From Aldrovandia affinis (Eukaryota; Chordata; Actinopteri; Notacanthiformes; Halosauridae): a DNA stretch of 64,000 bases. Under the pieces are notes generated by a model. It was not told where the DNA came from, searched no databases, and saw only the letters and a program-made list of their open reading frames with translations. The position numbers were made by a program, and so were the translations under genes. The stretch spans positions 1,054,001-1,118,000 of the forward strand of contig JAINUG010000256.1 in NCBI GenBank assembly GCA_029706075.1, written 5' to 3'. This document shows, piece by piece, positions 24,382-34,762 of the stretch. How positions within the stretch are numbered: position 1 is the first letter of the stretch; every line of letters starts with the position of its first letter.

Positions 24382-25120
24382 GGAGGTTCGGCCTGGCACA
24401 TCAGAGAATAAAATGCAAAATTAATCAATGAGGCTAATGATGTCAGCCTTTTCTGCTACGGTCAGCTGTGAAAGATGGTCAGAAAGGCAGGCTAGCATTT
24501 CAGAATTTCGCAACCGCCCTTCCACTAAACTCCGAGCCTTTTCTTTATGGTATAAGGGCCTGAGAAGCGAGTGTGCAATGGTGACCCCTGAACAGGCAGC
24601 AGAACCAAGACTTGATCACCCACATCGAAAGTGCGACTACGTGCCTTCCGATCATACCAGACCTTCATTCTTGTTTGCGCCAAATTTTTACTGGCGCATT
24701 CACAGGCGTAGGCGTAGTGTCGAAAAGCGCTGTGCTCCAACAGATTTGGTGTAGAAGGAGAGGAGTTGGTCTGTAACATCCTCTCTCTAAGCAAACTCAT
24801 AGGGCCTCTCACATGATGTCCAAACACGAGTTCGTTTGGGCTAAAACCAAGAGACTCCTGAACCACCTCCCGTGCTGCAAACAGAACAAGAGGGATGCCT
24901 TCATCCCAATCCCTCTCAAACTCAAGGTAGTAAACTCGTAACATAGACCTCAGAGTCTGGTGAAATCTCTCTAGAGCGCCTTGAGACTCAGGGTGATATG
25001 CACTAGAGGGGCAATGAGTGATACCCAACTGCTGTAGCACTTGCTTAAAGACATTGGACATGAAGTTCGAGCCCTGATCTGATTGAACTGTTCGAGGGAG
25101 TCCAAAAGTCGAGAAAAAGG
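24382..25120 (-). pseudogene. Gmr1-like integrase (C-terminal two thirds) and linker
   Basis: On the minus strand the frame reads FGLPRTVQSDQGSNFMSN (second catalytic aspartate region), then SAYHPESQGALERFHQTLR with the third catalytic glutamate. GFSPNELVFGHHVRGP and the SH3-like tail VWYDRKARSRTFDVGDQVLV..GPYTIKKR follow. Past 24525 a shifted frame continues with a linker (RNSEMLACLSDHLSQL) that leads to the RT across the piggyBac insertion. The HHCC zinc finger and first catalytic aspartate lie beyond the truncation. Integrase would join retrotransposon DNA to the genome; this copy cannot. Confidence 0.85.
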
Positions 25121-25750
25121 TTGACGGGATCGCCAACGATCCCAGCAGCAATACAAGTATATTACTATTTCTAACTTCGCGATATTTTATCATACACACG
25201 CGGCAAAAACATTGACAGAACCCTTAGAATCGCGACTTTCCGATTTGATCACTGGCAAATAATATGGCTAATTTTTTAATTAGGTTAATTAGACCAAAAG
25301 TAAACCTTGCCTTTCACTCTCATTTTCACCTGGAAGTACCATCCCCCTTCTATTGACATGGTAACTAGGTGCTAGTTTCGGGGAAGGGCGTGGGGCCATG
25401 TGTGAAAACGCCAGCGTAAACACAAAATGTCCCGACAATTTGAAGCACATTTTATTCAAGATGGCAAGATTTTCTGCGTTGGAGTGTTTGAGAGCATTGA
25501 TGGAAAGCGACGAGGACAACAGCTCATCATGTCCCGATACTGAAGAGGAGACAGCATTTTCAATTTAGAATTGATCCAGCTGAGGACCTAACTGACGAAG
25601 AGTAAGTAACTATATTTTATTTACCATGTTATCAAATACTTGTGAAAATATATGAATTCCGCGTCTTGTGACTACATATTCCGCTTGTTGCAACGTAACA
25701 AATTGCAATAGGCACTCAAGATCTATGTAAAAGTACTTTTCAAACAGCCT
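25120..25750 (+). mobile_element. piggyBac fragment, 5' end with transposase exon 1
   Basis: Homologous to the 5' part of the element at 55775, starting in a mutated form of the GC palindrome (CGGGATCGCCAACGATCCC). An exon at about 25460-25610 starts ATGGCAAGATTTTCTGCG and encodes an acidic N-terminus (LMESDEDNSSSCPDTEEE), typical of piggyBac transposase starts. It ends at a GTAAGT donor after a TAG and a frame change. The 3' end is lost. It truncates the Gmr1-like integrase. Confidence 0.7.
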
Positions 25751-26760
25751 AAAATGTTATAAAAAATCTTATGTGGCATCTGTTGGAATACACATGAGAG
25801 TTTGCACTCCATCTAACCCCCCTTTTTGTGTGTCTTCCCCCCTGATATGTCTAAGACAATGGTGCCATTTGGTGCCCCAGTCCTCTCCCCAGTTCAGTTC
25901 CTCTCTCCTTCCCCAGGTGTAATCTCCTGTCTTTGAAACCTCATCTTGTTTGAGTGTGAGATGTGATTAGCATCAGAAGGAAGGGTGTGGGAGACCCATT
26001 ACAATGTATAAAGCACCACCATCCTGTTTGCATCTTTGGTTATTTGTCAATCTGTACTTGAGGGGACAGACCCAGTATGTTCTCTACTCTATTAAAGAAA
26101 TACATTTTGAAACACGGAAACAAAGATTTCAGCCTGCATACATTTTTCTACTAACAAAGGTACGAAGGAACAACTTTAACTCTTTTTAAAGGAAATTCCA
26201 CATCAGCATCTTGTCTGTGTTTGCGCTTGCAATCTGCCAGCAACAGTCTGTGTATGCTGACATTTATTTTATTTCCCTTGTTTTCAAATACTCGTGAAAA
26301 TATATGAATTCGGCATCTTGTCACTACATATTCCAGTAGTATATACTAGGCACCACACACATCACTTGGATTAAAAACATTTTAATTACTTTTTAAAATT
26401 TCCGGTTGATAAGGGGGGAAGTATTAAGGGGAAGTAGGGGTATTTTTAGACTTGTTATTGCAAAACCCAAAAAAGGATGTATTTGGTTCAGGGGTGTGTG
26501 TGTGTGCCCGTGTGACTGGGTGTCGTAAGTCCCCTGTCTGGGGGGTTGTGTGTGTGTGTGTTAGAGTGTGACGCGGGGGGCCCCAGGTAATAAAAGTTAC
26601 TGGCTGTTAGGCTATGGGGCAACCTATGGGGTGAAGCTATGTGTTATCCATACTGACAGGCGCACCTGGCTTGAATTGATAGGTATGATGTGTAGATGTA
26701 TGACGCAAGCCCCGTGGGGGGTGTCGTGACAGCGTTTTTTTTGGGGAAATTAGTACATCT
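25751..26760. other. Mixed piggyBac remnants and unassigned DNA with TG-rich runs
   Basis: 26190-26330 resembles part of the piggyBac element at 56310-56440 (CTGCCAGCAACAG, CGTGAAAATATATGAATT). Short (TG)n runs lie near 26500 and 26550. The rest is not recognised. The last part is the upstream flank of the spliced gene that starts at 26793. Confidence 0.5.
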
Positions 26761-26768
26761 CGAGAATT

Positions 26769-26776
26769 CTATATAA
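26769..26776 (+). promoter_or_regulatory. TATA-like box upstream of spliced gene exon 1
   Basis: CTATATAAC lies about 20 bases before the ATG at 26793. It is close enough that the transcript leader would be extremely short or the box may not be used. Seen in sequence only; promoter function is inferred. Confidence 0.4.
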
Positions 26777-26792
26777 CAGCGAGACAGCCAAC

Positions 26793-26890
26793 ATGTCACA
26801 CAGCACCAAAAGCAAGGACCGCGAGAAACAAGCATCTCTACAAAACCCTAGAGCCTTGAGCTTAACGCTTGTTAATATCTCCAGAAATGG
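26793..26890 (+). CDS. Possible first exon of the unknown spliced gene
   Basis: ATG followed by 32 open codons (MSHSTKSKDREKQASLQNPR...) and a GGTGAGT donor. It is the only open frame across this stretch. It leaves phase 2, whereas the next good exon (27611) needs phase 1, so an exon may be missing between them or this exon may belong to something else. The interval now holds a solo LTR at 26951-27540. No domain; lysine-rich start. Confidence 0.4.
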
Positions 26891-26950
26891 GTGAGTGTCT
26901 TACCAGGTTAATATTTTAAATGGTAGTGTTGAAAATATGTCTCTATGTAT

Positions 26951-27540
26951 TGTGGCGTCCCCAAGGGTTGGGCGACACTCACTGACCGTTCAGAGGGCGT
27001 AGGCACGTGTAAAAACACTGAGGAGGCAGTAATATCAGCAGAAGTTATGATTTATTAAACAAACGAACACAAAAACGCAGGGTGGGGTCTTTTTGGGGAA
27101 TACAAACACAAAGTCCACAAGGCTTGTCTCTTTGTCGTTGTCCGTTCCCAATCCGCAATCCAGGTCCAAGTTCCGTTTGTCCAGTCCGTAATCCAATTTC
27201 CAGTAATCCAATCCAACAAAAAACAATTCCCCAACACTCTTTCAAAAACTCTCTCCAAAATACTCTTTGTAAATCCTGGCTGGTCAACCGACTTCCACAG
27301 GTATTTACTCACCAAATCCGCACAGCAACTCCTTTCCCAACTCGTTCCGACTCCTCTCGTAGAACAATGGGCAACCGCCCTTTAAATAGGCCTTTGAAAT
27401 GGCTTTCAGCTGTTCTCTATCTCCATTACCTGACTTGGTTCAGGTGTTACTGTGGCATGCTGGGAAATGTAGTGAAAAATGGCTGCCATGTGTTGTAGGC
27501 CAGGCAGCCATTTCCTAGTGCAGCCCATCCGGCTGCCACA
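26951..27540 (-). repeat. Solo LTR with 4-bp target duplication
   Basis: 590 bp, starting TGTGGCGTCC and ending GGCTGCCACA, flanked on both sides by GTAT (26947-26950 and 27541-27544). On the minus strand a TATA-like CCTATTTAAAGG lies at about 27385 and AATAAA at 27051-27056, giving the U3-R-U5 order. No internal region is present, so it arose by LTR-LTR recombination. Related to the split LTR at 1710/9290. Confidence 0.8.
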
Positions 27541-27610
27541 GTATGTATGTATGTATGTATTATCCTGATACATTTTCAATACCTTAACAGGTAGTGTTTT
27601 TTTAATACAG

Positions 27611-28439
27611 ATCCCCAAGACTCTGACTTATTAAAAAGCATCCACGCGGACATACCCGTGTTGTCGGGAGGGGATGTATTCGGTATGTTTAATATTTGAT
27701 AAAAATATAAGTTTTTATTATTTAATTATTTTATATCATTTATATACAGTATTACACACCAGTGACCGGGGGTAATATTTGTTTTGCAGATGCGTCTAAC
27801 TACATACAGAACGAGCAGTCACAGAATGTAGTGGTGTACCACGAGAACGGTTTTGCTACCAAGGCATCGAAGAAGCGAAATAACCCTGAGGTTCTTTCAA
27901 ATGTTGCAGTTAAACGTTGTGCCTATGATGATTTAACTGAAGGTATGTGATCTGCTCTATAATATAGGCTAGGGGGTATATTGTATATGTACAGTGCTTG
28001 GTACAGACTCCTAATGGTGTGACCTGTCTCTTTTATTCAACACAGAAGACATCCCTATCTCTCAAGAAATCGTTCACTACGGTGCACAAGGTTCCGAGGC
28101 CCCTCTGATTATTGACCAGCGCATGATCATAGTACACAGCGATGCACAAACCATGGAATCTGGGGACCTGTTTTCAGATGACTGGACAATAGACTTTGCT
28201 GACGAACAGCAGCTGCGACGTGCGGAAGAAACGTCACGCATGACGTTGGCTTCTTCGGCCCCTCTTGAGGAGAATAGACCGGAAGAAGCGTTGGTTGTGA
28301 ATGAGACCTCCAGGCTGGTGGCACCCTCTATCGGCTGTTTACCACCTACCATAATAATAGCATCCGATGATGATGACGAGGGTGTGTTGGACGGTGATGA
28401 TCGAGTGCCGAGGTAATTACTGTTAATGTATGTATGGGG

Positions 28440-28475
<36 letters not shown>

Positions 28476-29348
28476 ATGTGTGTGGTTGTGTGTGGATGTA
28501 TGTCGGTTATTAGTCTATAGGCTATGGTGTTTTTCATGAACAATGTTACGAAAACATAACCATAATTGTCGTCTTACATACGCTATACACATCTTTCTTA
28601 TCTCCTCACCAGTTATATGAATTTTCCAGAGAGTTTGCGTAAGGCTGTGGGAGACAGTGCCCCCATCTGGCAACCATACGGTACGGATTCGGCCCCAGGG
28701 CAATCAGCGGGCGAGGCGGAGGGGGTCGCGAGACCAGACAACAGAACAGCAAAACACACAGAGTCTACACACAATGATCTTCAAGACCTTAAGTATACAA
28801 ACAATATTGTGTTTAACAGGTTAGTACAGCCCGCCGAGGTTGTCAATGTACAGACTGGTGTCAAAGAACCGATTGTATACATGATTACTGAGGATGTTAT
28901 CGAGTCCATTGTTAACAGAGCAGTCAACACAGCAGTAGACAGTGTGATAGATATAGTGACCGGTATCACAGCCAGAGCTGCCGTACAAACAGGGTGTGTA
29001 CAACAGGAGTTAAAGGATACGTTTTTGAACAGTCAGAAGGTGTTGGCCTCTAAGGTGGACAACCTGACTAAAAAGTTCACTAGTCTCGCCCCCATTCTGT
29101 GCAAAGTTGCCAAAGCTTCAGAAATTAAGTGGGATGATTTAGGGGCGGTTTTGAAATTATTAGCCATAGAGAGACAGGCTGGTGCACAGGAAAATATAAC
29201 CCCTGTATACAGAACCCCATTCGCTCAGAGAGCTGCTGAACAACCGGGTCCTAGCGGTGTCAGGAGGAATTACACCCCCATCAGAAACAGTGGTAACGGT
29301 GGGGAGTCCTCCAGTGACAATAGGCCTAACACAGTCAGAATGCGTTAA
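27611..29348 (+). CDS. Spliced gene of unknown function, four compatible open exons, next to PolB-like gene
   Basis: Exons 27611-27682, 27790-27942, 28046-28412 and 28613-29348 have AG/GT borders and joining phases 1, 1 and 2. They give about 440 codons without a stop, ending TAA at 29346-29348. I do not recognise the protein. Exon 3 has a basic KASKKRNN patch. Exon 4 is acidic and ends in TIIIASDDDDEG, a hydrophobic core followed by acids that looks like a SUMO-interacting motif. Exon 5 has a helical, possibly coiled-coil stretch (ITEDVIESIVNRAVNTAVDS to VLASKVDNLTKKF) and a proline/serine-rich tail. It precedes the PolB-like frame by 119 bases on the same strand. The open frame over four exons suggests recent constraint or recent arrival. 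The true 5' end is unresolved. Confidence 0.6.
28442..28500 (+). repeat. (TG)n microsatellite in an intron
   Basis: A run of about 15 TG units followed by degenerate TGTGGATG words, between exons 4 and 5 of the unknown spliced gene. Confidence 0.9.
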
Positions 29349-29467
29349 TAACAAACAAAACAAACATAAGGTTGTATGTTGCTGTATTTCCCTCTTGTTA
29401 TTAATATCATTTTTATTTTATTAATATCATTTTTTATTATTTTTTATTTTTATTTTTATAGCTAATA

Positions 29468-30510
29468 ATGGAGCCATCTAACAAACGGTGTAGGCGTGAT
29501 AGTATAGATCCTAGTAGCAGCGTATCATGCTTTAATACGGTATTAGATGACATAAAAGATATGTGTTGTGATAATGACATTAGCGGATATCATGAAAATT
29601 TCAATAATACAATAAAAGATATTAAAACCCTGATGGGTGCAGGTCATAGGGTTAATGAAAGGGTTGTTATTGATGCGACGGCTACATTAGATGAGAGAAA
29701 TATTTCAAAACTTAGACTTGAGGGAGGAGTTGTAGGAAATTACACAATTACAGCCAGACCACGTTTTAATAGCTTAGTATTACAAGCCCCATTTAATTTC
29801 AGGCCTGCAGCAAGCACTGACATAGCCTCGTATATAGAAGGGGTTCATAATTTATTAGACAATGTAGTCAATGTTTCTAGAACATTGGCTGGGGAGAATG
29901 GGGTCCTTAATGTTACTATTAGAGGCGAAAGCCTAACCAGCAATGTTAGCACCATGTTAAATACCTCTAATGGTTACGACACAGATCTCTTGCTGCGGTC
30001 GTTTGAGAGAGTGTTACAGAGTAACGAGCAGGTTATGATCAATGAAGGTCTCGAACTACAGGTGTCAATAGCACGGTGCATGTCAGGCGGTGCACGTAGA
30101 AGATTAGCAACACTAGCCCATGATGAAATAATTCGGAAAAATAAATTAAATCTGTACTGCCCCACCAACACATCAAACAACTTGTGTTTTTCGATCTGTC
30201 TGGCACGCCATCTGTATCAGCAATCACCCGACAACATGTTAGAGTCTTTAGCAGCTGACATACAGGTGCAAGCCGGGTATTCAGCCAACCAGAAAATAGG
30301 GTTTGACAACATTTCAACATTCGAGAATGTCACAGGTCTGAAAATTGTAGTTTTTTACAGGACTCCAAACCACATGTTAGAGAAATTTTTGACACATGAC
30401 ACCCCAGACAATAACACCATCTTTCTATACTTGCATGATTCGCACTATTATTTAATTAGAAAAATGAATGCATTCCTAGGTACCAGCTATTTTTGTGAGT
30501 TTTGTTATAA
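29468..30510 (+). pseudogene. N-terminal part of a protein-primed family B DNA polymerase-like gene (Polinton/adintovirus-like), 3' truncated
   Basis: An open frame of about 347 codons starts ATG and has a basic NKRCRRDS near the N-terminus. Residues about 170-250 (VLQSNEQVMI..., then NKLNLYCPTNTSNNLCFSIC) and 310-345 (FLYLHDSHYYLIRKMNAFLG, then YFCEFC) match the segment upstream of the exonuclease domain in PolB genes of Polinton and adintovirus-like elements. In those genes an N/D-L-C block is followed by an HYYLI/HYDVI block and a C-x2-C finger. The gene is cut inside this zinc-binding segment by the 3' end of a CR1 LINE; the frame runs on 21 codons into LINE sequence to a stop at 30572-30574. 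Exonuclease and polymerase domains are absent from the window. Replication function is inferred from the family only. Confidence 0.5.
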
Positions 30511-30575
30511 GAACATAAGAATACATAATGATGAGAACGGGCCGTTCGGCCCATCTTGGCTCATCATGTCCTAAT

Positions 30576-33500
30576 CTAAAGAACATCTAGTACTACATCT
30601 AGCCTGGCCTTGAATAGCCCGAGCGTTTCTGCCTCTACTACCTGACCTGGCAAGCTGTTCCAGGCATTTACAACTCTCTGTGTAAAGAAAAACTTCCTAA
30701 TATCTGTGCGGAATTTGCCTTTAACTAATTTCCACCTGTGGCCTCTTGTTCTGCTGACCCCACTTATCTTAAAAAATCTTTGGTATTTTACTTTGTTAAT
30801 CCCTTTTAGGAATTTAAAAACCTCAATCAAATCCCCCCTAAGTCTGCGTTTGCTAAGTTTAAATAGATTGAGTGCCTTAAGTCTATCATCATAACTTTTA
30901 CCTTTCATACCAGGTATCAGTTTAGTTGCCCTTCTTTGGACTTTTTCAAGAGCTTCAATATCTTTCTTGTAGTGCGGTGCCCAGAACTGCACACAGTATT
31001 CTAAGTGCGCGGTCTGACAAAGGCGTTATATAACATTAATATAACCTCCTTTGATTTATACTCAATACTTTTTGCTATGTATCCCAGCATCCTGTTGGCT
31101 TTTTTCACTGCTGTAGCACACTGCTTTGATGCAGATAGGCTTTGATCAACTACAACTCCTAAATCCTTTTCAAATTGAACACCTACTAACTTTTCTCCTC
31201 CCATAAAATACTCCTGTCTAATGTTTTTATTTCCCACATGCATAACTTTACATTTAGCAATATTGAACGTCATCTGCCATGTATCTGCCCATTTTTGGAT
31301 TTTGTTTAAATCATCTTGAATTACTTTAGTCCAGGGTTTCTCAAACTTTTTTACTCCACGACCCCATTTCATGGGTCGAAAAAAATCGCGACCCCAAATA
31401 TAAATGAAAATTCGCGACCCCATCCCTAAAGCGCGACCCCATCAAATTGAATGGCAATGGCATGAAGTTGTCCCACGTATCAGTTTATTTACCAGCGGAC
31501 CGGGAAGTGCTAGAGGAAAATAATTTGCGCCCACGTTCCACAGCGCACGCTACGCCTCTGCTTGGCACAGAGAAGGAAAAACTGTTCTCCTATGGTTAGT
31601 TTTTGTTTTTTTACATTTATTTTTTGGCGACCCATAGTTTGAGAACCGCTGCTTTAGTCGATTCCAAACTGTTTGCCAAACCCCCAAGTTTAGTATCATC
31701 TGCAAATTTAACTATTTTGCTACTAATGTCCATATCCAGATCATTTATGTAAATAAGGAAGAGCAGAGGTCCCAGCACCGATCCCTGCGGGACACCACTG
31801 CCCACAGCACCGAGGTCAGATTCGGCCCCACCTACTGTTACTCTTTGTATTCGCCCTTGCAGCCAATTTTTAACCCACTGTGAAACTACTCCTACAATTC
31901 CTACTGATTTCATTTTAGCAATGAGCCTCTCATGTGGTACCTTGTCAAATGCTTTCTGAAAGTCAAAATATATAACATCATAAGCCTGGTTCAGGTCACC
32001 ACACTTTGTAGCCTCTTCGGAAAAGTCCAGGAGGTTTGTTAGGCATGACCTCCCTTTGAGAAATCCATGCTGGCTCTCCCTTAAAATACTATTATTTTTC
32101 AAGAATGATTCCAACTTATCCCTAATAATACATTCCAGCATTTTACATGCGATGCAAGTTAAACTGACAGGCCTATAGTTCCCTGGGTCAGTACGGTCCC
32201 CCTTCTTATATATTGGAATTATACTACCCTGCTTCCAGTCATCTGGTATTTCTCCAGTGATTATGGATTGACTGAAAATATCTGTCAATGGTTTATATAT
32301 AATTTCCCCAAGTTCTTTGAGTACTCTGGGATATATGCCATCCGGGCCTGCTGCCTTATTTGTCTTAAGTTTTTGTAGTTTTTCTTGTACTTCTACATCC
32401 CTTATCTCAAAGTCCTCCAAAACATTCCGTACCTTGTCTATACATTTAGGCATATTTATAACCTCTTCTCTAGTAAAGCTCTCCACAAAGTAACTGTTTA
32501 GTGTGTTTGGAATGTCCTTATTATTATAAACCAAAGTTCCTTCCTTATTCTTAATGCACTTAACCTCATCCTTAACTTTCCTTTTTCTACTACAATATTG
32601 AAAAAACTTCTTAGGATTACTTTTTGCATCTTGGGAAATTTTAATTTCAAACCACCTTTTAGCTGATCTTATTTCCTTTTTAGCCTTAGCCCGCATATTA
32701 CAATAATCTAACTTGTTGTCTCTGAGTTATCCTTTTTATATACTCTGTACAGTCGTTTCTTTTGCCTCAAAATCACCCGTAAAGATTTACTCATCCACTG
32801 CGGAGACTGTTTTTTCATCCTATTTTTCCTTACTTTGGGGATGAATTTACACTGTACATCTACAATAACCCTTTTAAATATAGTCCATTTTTCATTCACA
32901 GTTCTGCAATCTAGAAGTTTTACCCAATCTATATTACTTAAATTCTCTCTCATTTTATTAAAGTCAGCTCGTCTAAAATTAAAAATTCGAGAGTTAGAGG
33001 AGGCTGTCTTAACTTGCCAAAAAATATCAAAAATAACTGCACTGTGGTCACTTGCCCCTATTGGTTCTCCTACCTCTGTGCTGCAAATTCTATCAGGATT
33101 GTTACACAAAACCAGATCCAGTATTGATTTCCCTCTCGTAGGCTGAGTAACAGACTGTACCAAAAAGCAGTCATTGACCATATCTAAAAACTCCTCTTCA
33201 CATTTGCCCTGACCTGTCACTATCTCCCAATTGATAGAGGGGTAATTGAAGTCGCCCATTATTATCGTCTCTCCTTCAGCACATATTTGTTTTATGTTAT
33301 CAAAGAGCGTACTATTTATGTTACTGTCTGAAGCTGGAGGTCTATAACATACTCCTATATTAAGGCCCTTCTCACGATCTCCCAATAATCTAATCCAGAT
33401 GTCCTCACAAGAAACTAATGAGTTTATACCTGGAATTTCCTGCACATTAAGATAGTCTTTCACATAAAGGGCCACTCCCCCTCCTCTTTTATTAGTTCTA

Positions 33501-33829
33501 TCCTTCCTAAACAATTTGTACCCCTCTACATTATATTCCTCCCCATCCGCTGCGCCAAGCCATGTCTCTGTAATCCCAACAATGTCATAACCCCCATTCA
33601 ACATGACAGTCTCCAGTTCCAAAAAATTATTTTTTATACTTCTCGCATTTAAACACATGAGCTTCATTGCCTTGCTCACACTTACGTTGTCCTTCCCCTC
33701 CACACCTGAGTGTGCCGAACCACCTCTATTCACATTATGATAAAATAAAGCTTTATTAATGATATCCTCAGATTTATTGTACTCCGCCCTGGTATCTTCC
33801 ATCTGGGCAGTCTGTACCTCCCTTTCCAT
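30576..33829 (-). pseudogene. CR1 ORF2: AP endonuclease and reverse transcriptase
   Basis: The endonuclease spans about 33680-33000 with LNARSIKNN, ITETWLG, CYRPPASDSN, GDFNYPSINW and GASDHSAV all present. The RT part (32696-31660) has [35 protein letters not shown] and an intact FADDTKLGG box. The C-terminal CR1 block has RRATKLIPGMKG, RRLRGDLIEVFKFLKGI and AWNSLPGQV. Lesions are few: a frame change between endonuclease and RT at about 32700, the MITE at 31332-31651, and a frame change at about 31000. The enzyme would nick target DNA and copy LINE RNA at the nick. This copy is inactive but recent-looking. Confidence 0.9.
31332..31651. mobile_element. hAT MITE in the CR1 LINE, perfect 8-bp target duplication
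   Basis: Ends CAGGGTTTCTCAAAC and, reversed, CAGCGGTTCTCAAAC, flanked on both sides by CTTTAGTC (31324-31331 and 31652-31659). 320 bp with repeated GCGACCCCAT words and no coding capacity. Removing it and one target copy restores the LINE reading order between STK and VIQDDLN. Confidence 0.95.
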
Positions 33830-33867
33830 AATACTACTACTAATTTCCCTCCCTGCCCCCCCAGTCC

Positions 33868-34302
33868 CTAGTTTAAATATTCCTCCGCTACCCTAAGCAT
33901 ATGCTGGCCCAATGCACCTGTACCCCTCCGGTTCAAGTGTAACCCATCCCGCTTGTACAGGTCACCCCTGTTCCAAAAGGAGTCCCAGTGCCCCATAAAC
34001 CTGTACCCCTCTGTCCTCCACCAGGTTTGTAGCAACGTGTTAAACCTCCATATAAAATTCTGCTTGCCTTTGCTAGCACGTGGTACTGGTAGAATTTCAG
34101 AGAAGACCACCGTGGAGGTTCTGCCCCTTAGCTTTGTTCCTAATTCTATAAATTTGTCCTGCAGAACCTCAAACCTACCTTTACCTATGTCATTGGTTCC
34201 AACATGGACCATGACCACTGGATCCACCCCTGCTCTGGCCAGGAGCTTGTCCGCGTGTTCCAGGAGATCTCCAACCTGAGCACCAGGCAGGCAACATGCC
34301 AT
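33868..34302 (-). CDS. CR1 ORF1, SGNH/GDSL esterase-like, N-terminus missing
   Basis: 144 open codons with VVMVHVGTNDIGKG (G-x-N-D block) and, near the C-terminus, LYKRDGLHLNRRG with the catalytic-type D-x-x-H. The GDS serine block that should precede CCLPGAQVGD lies beyond the 5' break, so the enzyme lacks its nucleophile. Stop at 33868. It sits 39 bases ahead of the ORF2 frame, as expected for a two-ORF LINE. The chosen start is an internal methionine. Confidence 0.7.
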   Translation of the reverse strand: MACCLPGAQVGDLLEHADKLLARAGVDPVVMVHVGTNDIGKGRFEVLQDKFIELGTKLRGRTSTVVFSEILPVPRASKGKQNFIWRFNTLLQTWWRTEGYRFMGHWDSFWNRGDLYKRDGLHLNRRGTGALGQHMLRVAEEYLN

Positions 34303-34762
34303 GCGAGATATCTTTTCCCGCGAGTTATAAGTATAAGTATAACTAATAAGTATTAGCCTATTATTGTTATTAAAATATATAGATGTCTATTTGGAAGAAA
34401 CAGATAGCAAGGTAAGTGATTAGGTAGTGTAATAAATCTAACCATTACTATTTTTTCCACGGGGCTTCGGACAGGTAAGTACTAGGATTTGCTTAGATTT
34501 TTTCTCTACAGGTATGACAGGTATGTACGGGAGTTGGGTTTATCAAGAATAGGCATTTCTTAGGGTTTTATAGACTATCAAAACTTTTGATTCTGCTGCA
34601 GGAGAACTCGACTAATTCTGACAATTTTTTTTATAAATGAATGAATAAAATCAGATAAAATGTGTATGTTGAAATTAAGACCTCGTGAATTCAAATGTAA
34701 GACAATTCAATGACTTACAATAAAGTACACTATCAATTTTAATAAGAAACAAGTATAAAAAT
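34303..34762. other. Intron remnant of the second hAT, no gene
   Basis: AT-rich. On the minus strand it follows a GTAAGT donor at the end of the hAT exon, so it is probably intron. The exon that should carry the hAT dimerisation domain is not found before the CR1 break at 34302. Confidence 0.5.

Larger units (their letters stand above)
20291..25120 (-). mobile_element. Gmr1-like Ty3/gypsy retrotransposon, 5' truncated
   Basis: On the minus strand the order is integrase (25120-24525), a linker, reverse transcriptase and RNase H (22694-21452), untranslated sequence, then the 3' LTR. Integrase upstream of reverse transcriptase is the diagnostic order of the Gmr1 clade, first known from Atlantic cod, and unlike other Ty3/gypsy elements. 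The 5' LTR, gag and protease are not present; the left side ends in a piggyBac piece. A complete piggyBac derivative sits at 22699-24377 inside the linker, and a SINE at 21073-21200 inside the 3' untranslated part. Confidence 0.8.
30507..34302 (-). mobile_element. CR1-like LINE with SGNH ORF1, nearly complete coding region
   Basis: Same family as 15256-18843 but better preserved. The 3' end on the minus strand reads GGGCCGTTCTCATCATTATG, next to the truncated PolB-like gene. The 5' end breaks off within ORF1 at about 34302. The 320-bp hAT MITE at 31332-31651 interrupts the reverse transcriptase. Confidence 0.9.

Noticed and set aside
24382..25120. Integrase upstream of RT taken at first as an inversion or a second element
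   Set aside because: Both lie on the same strand, and the linker motifs continue across the piggyBac insertion; this is the Gmr1 order.
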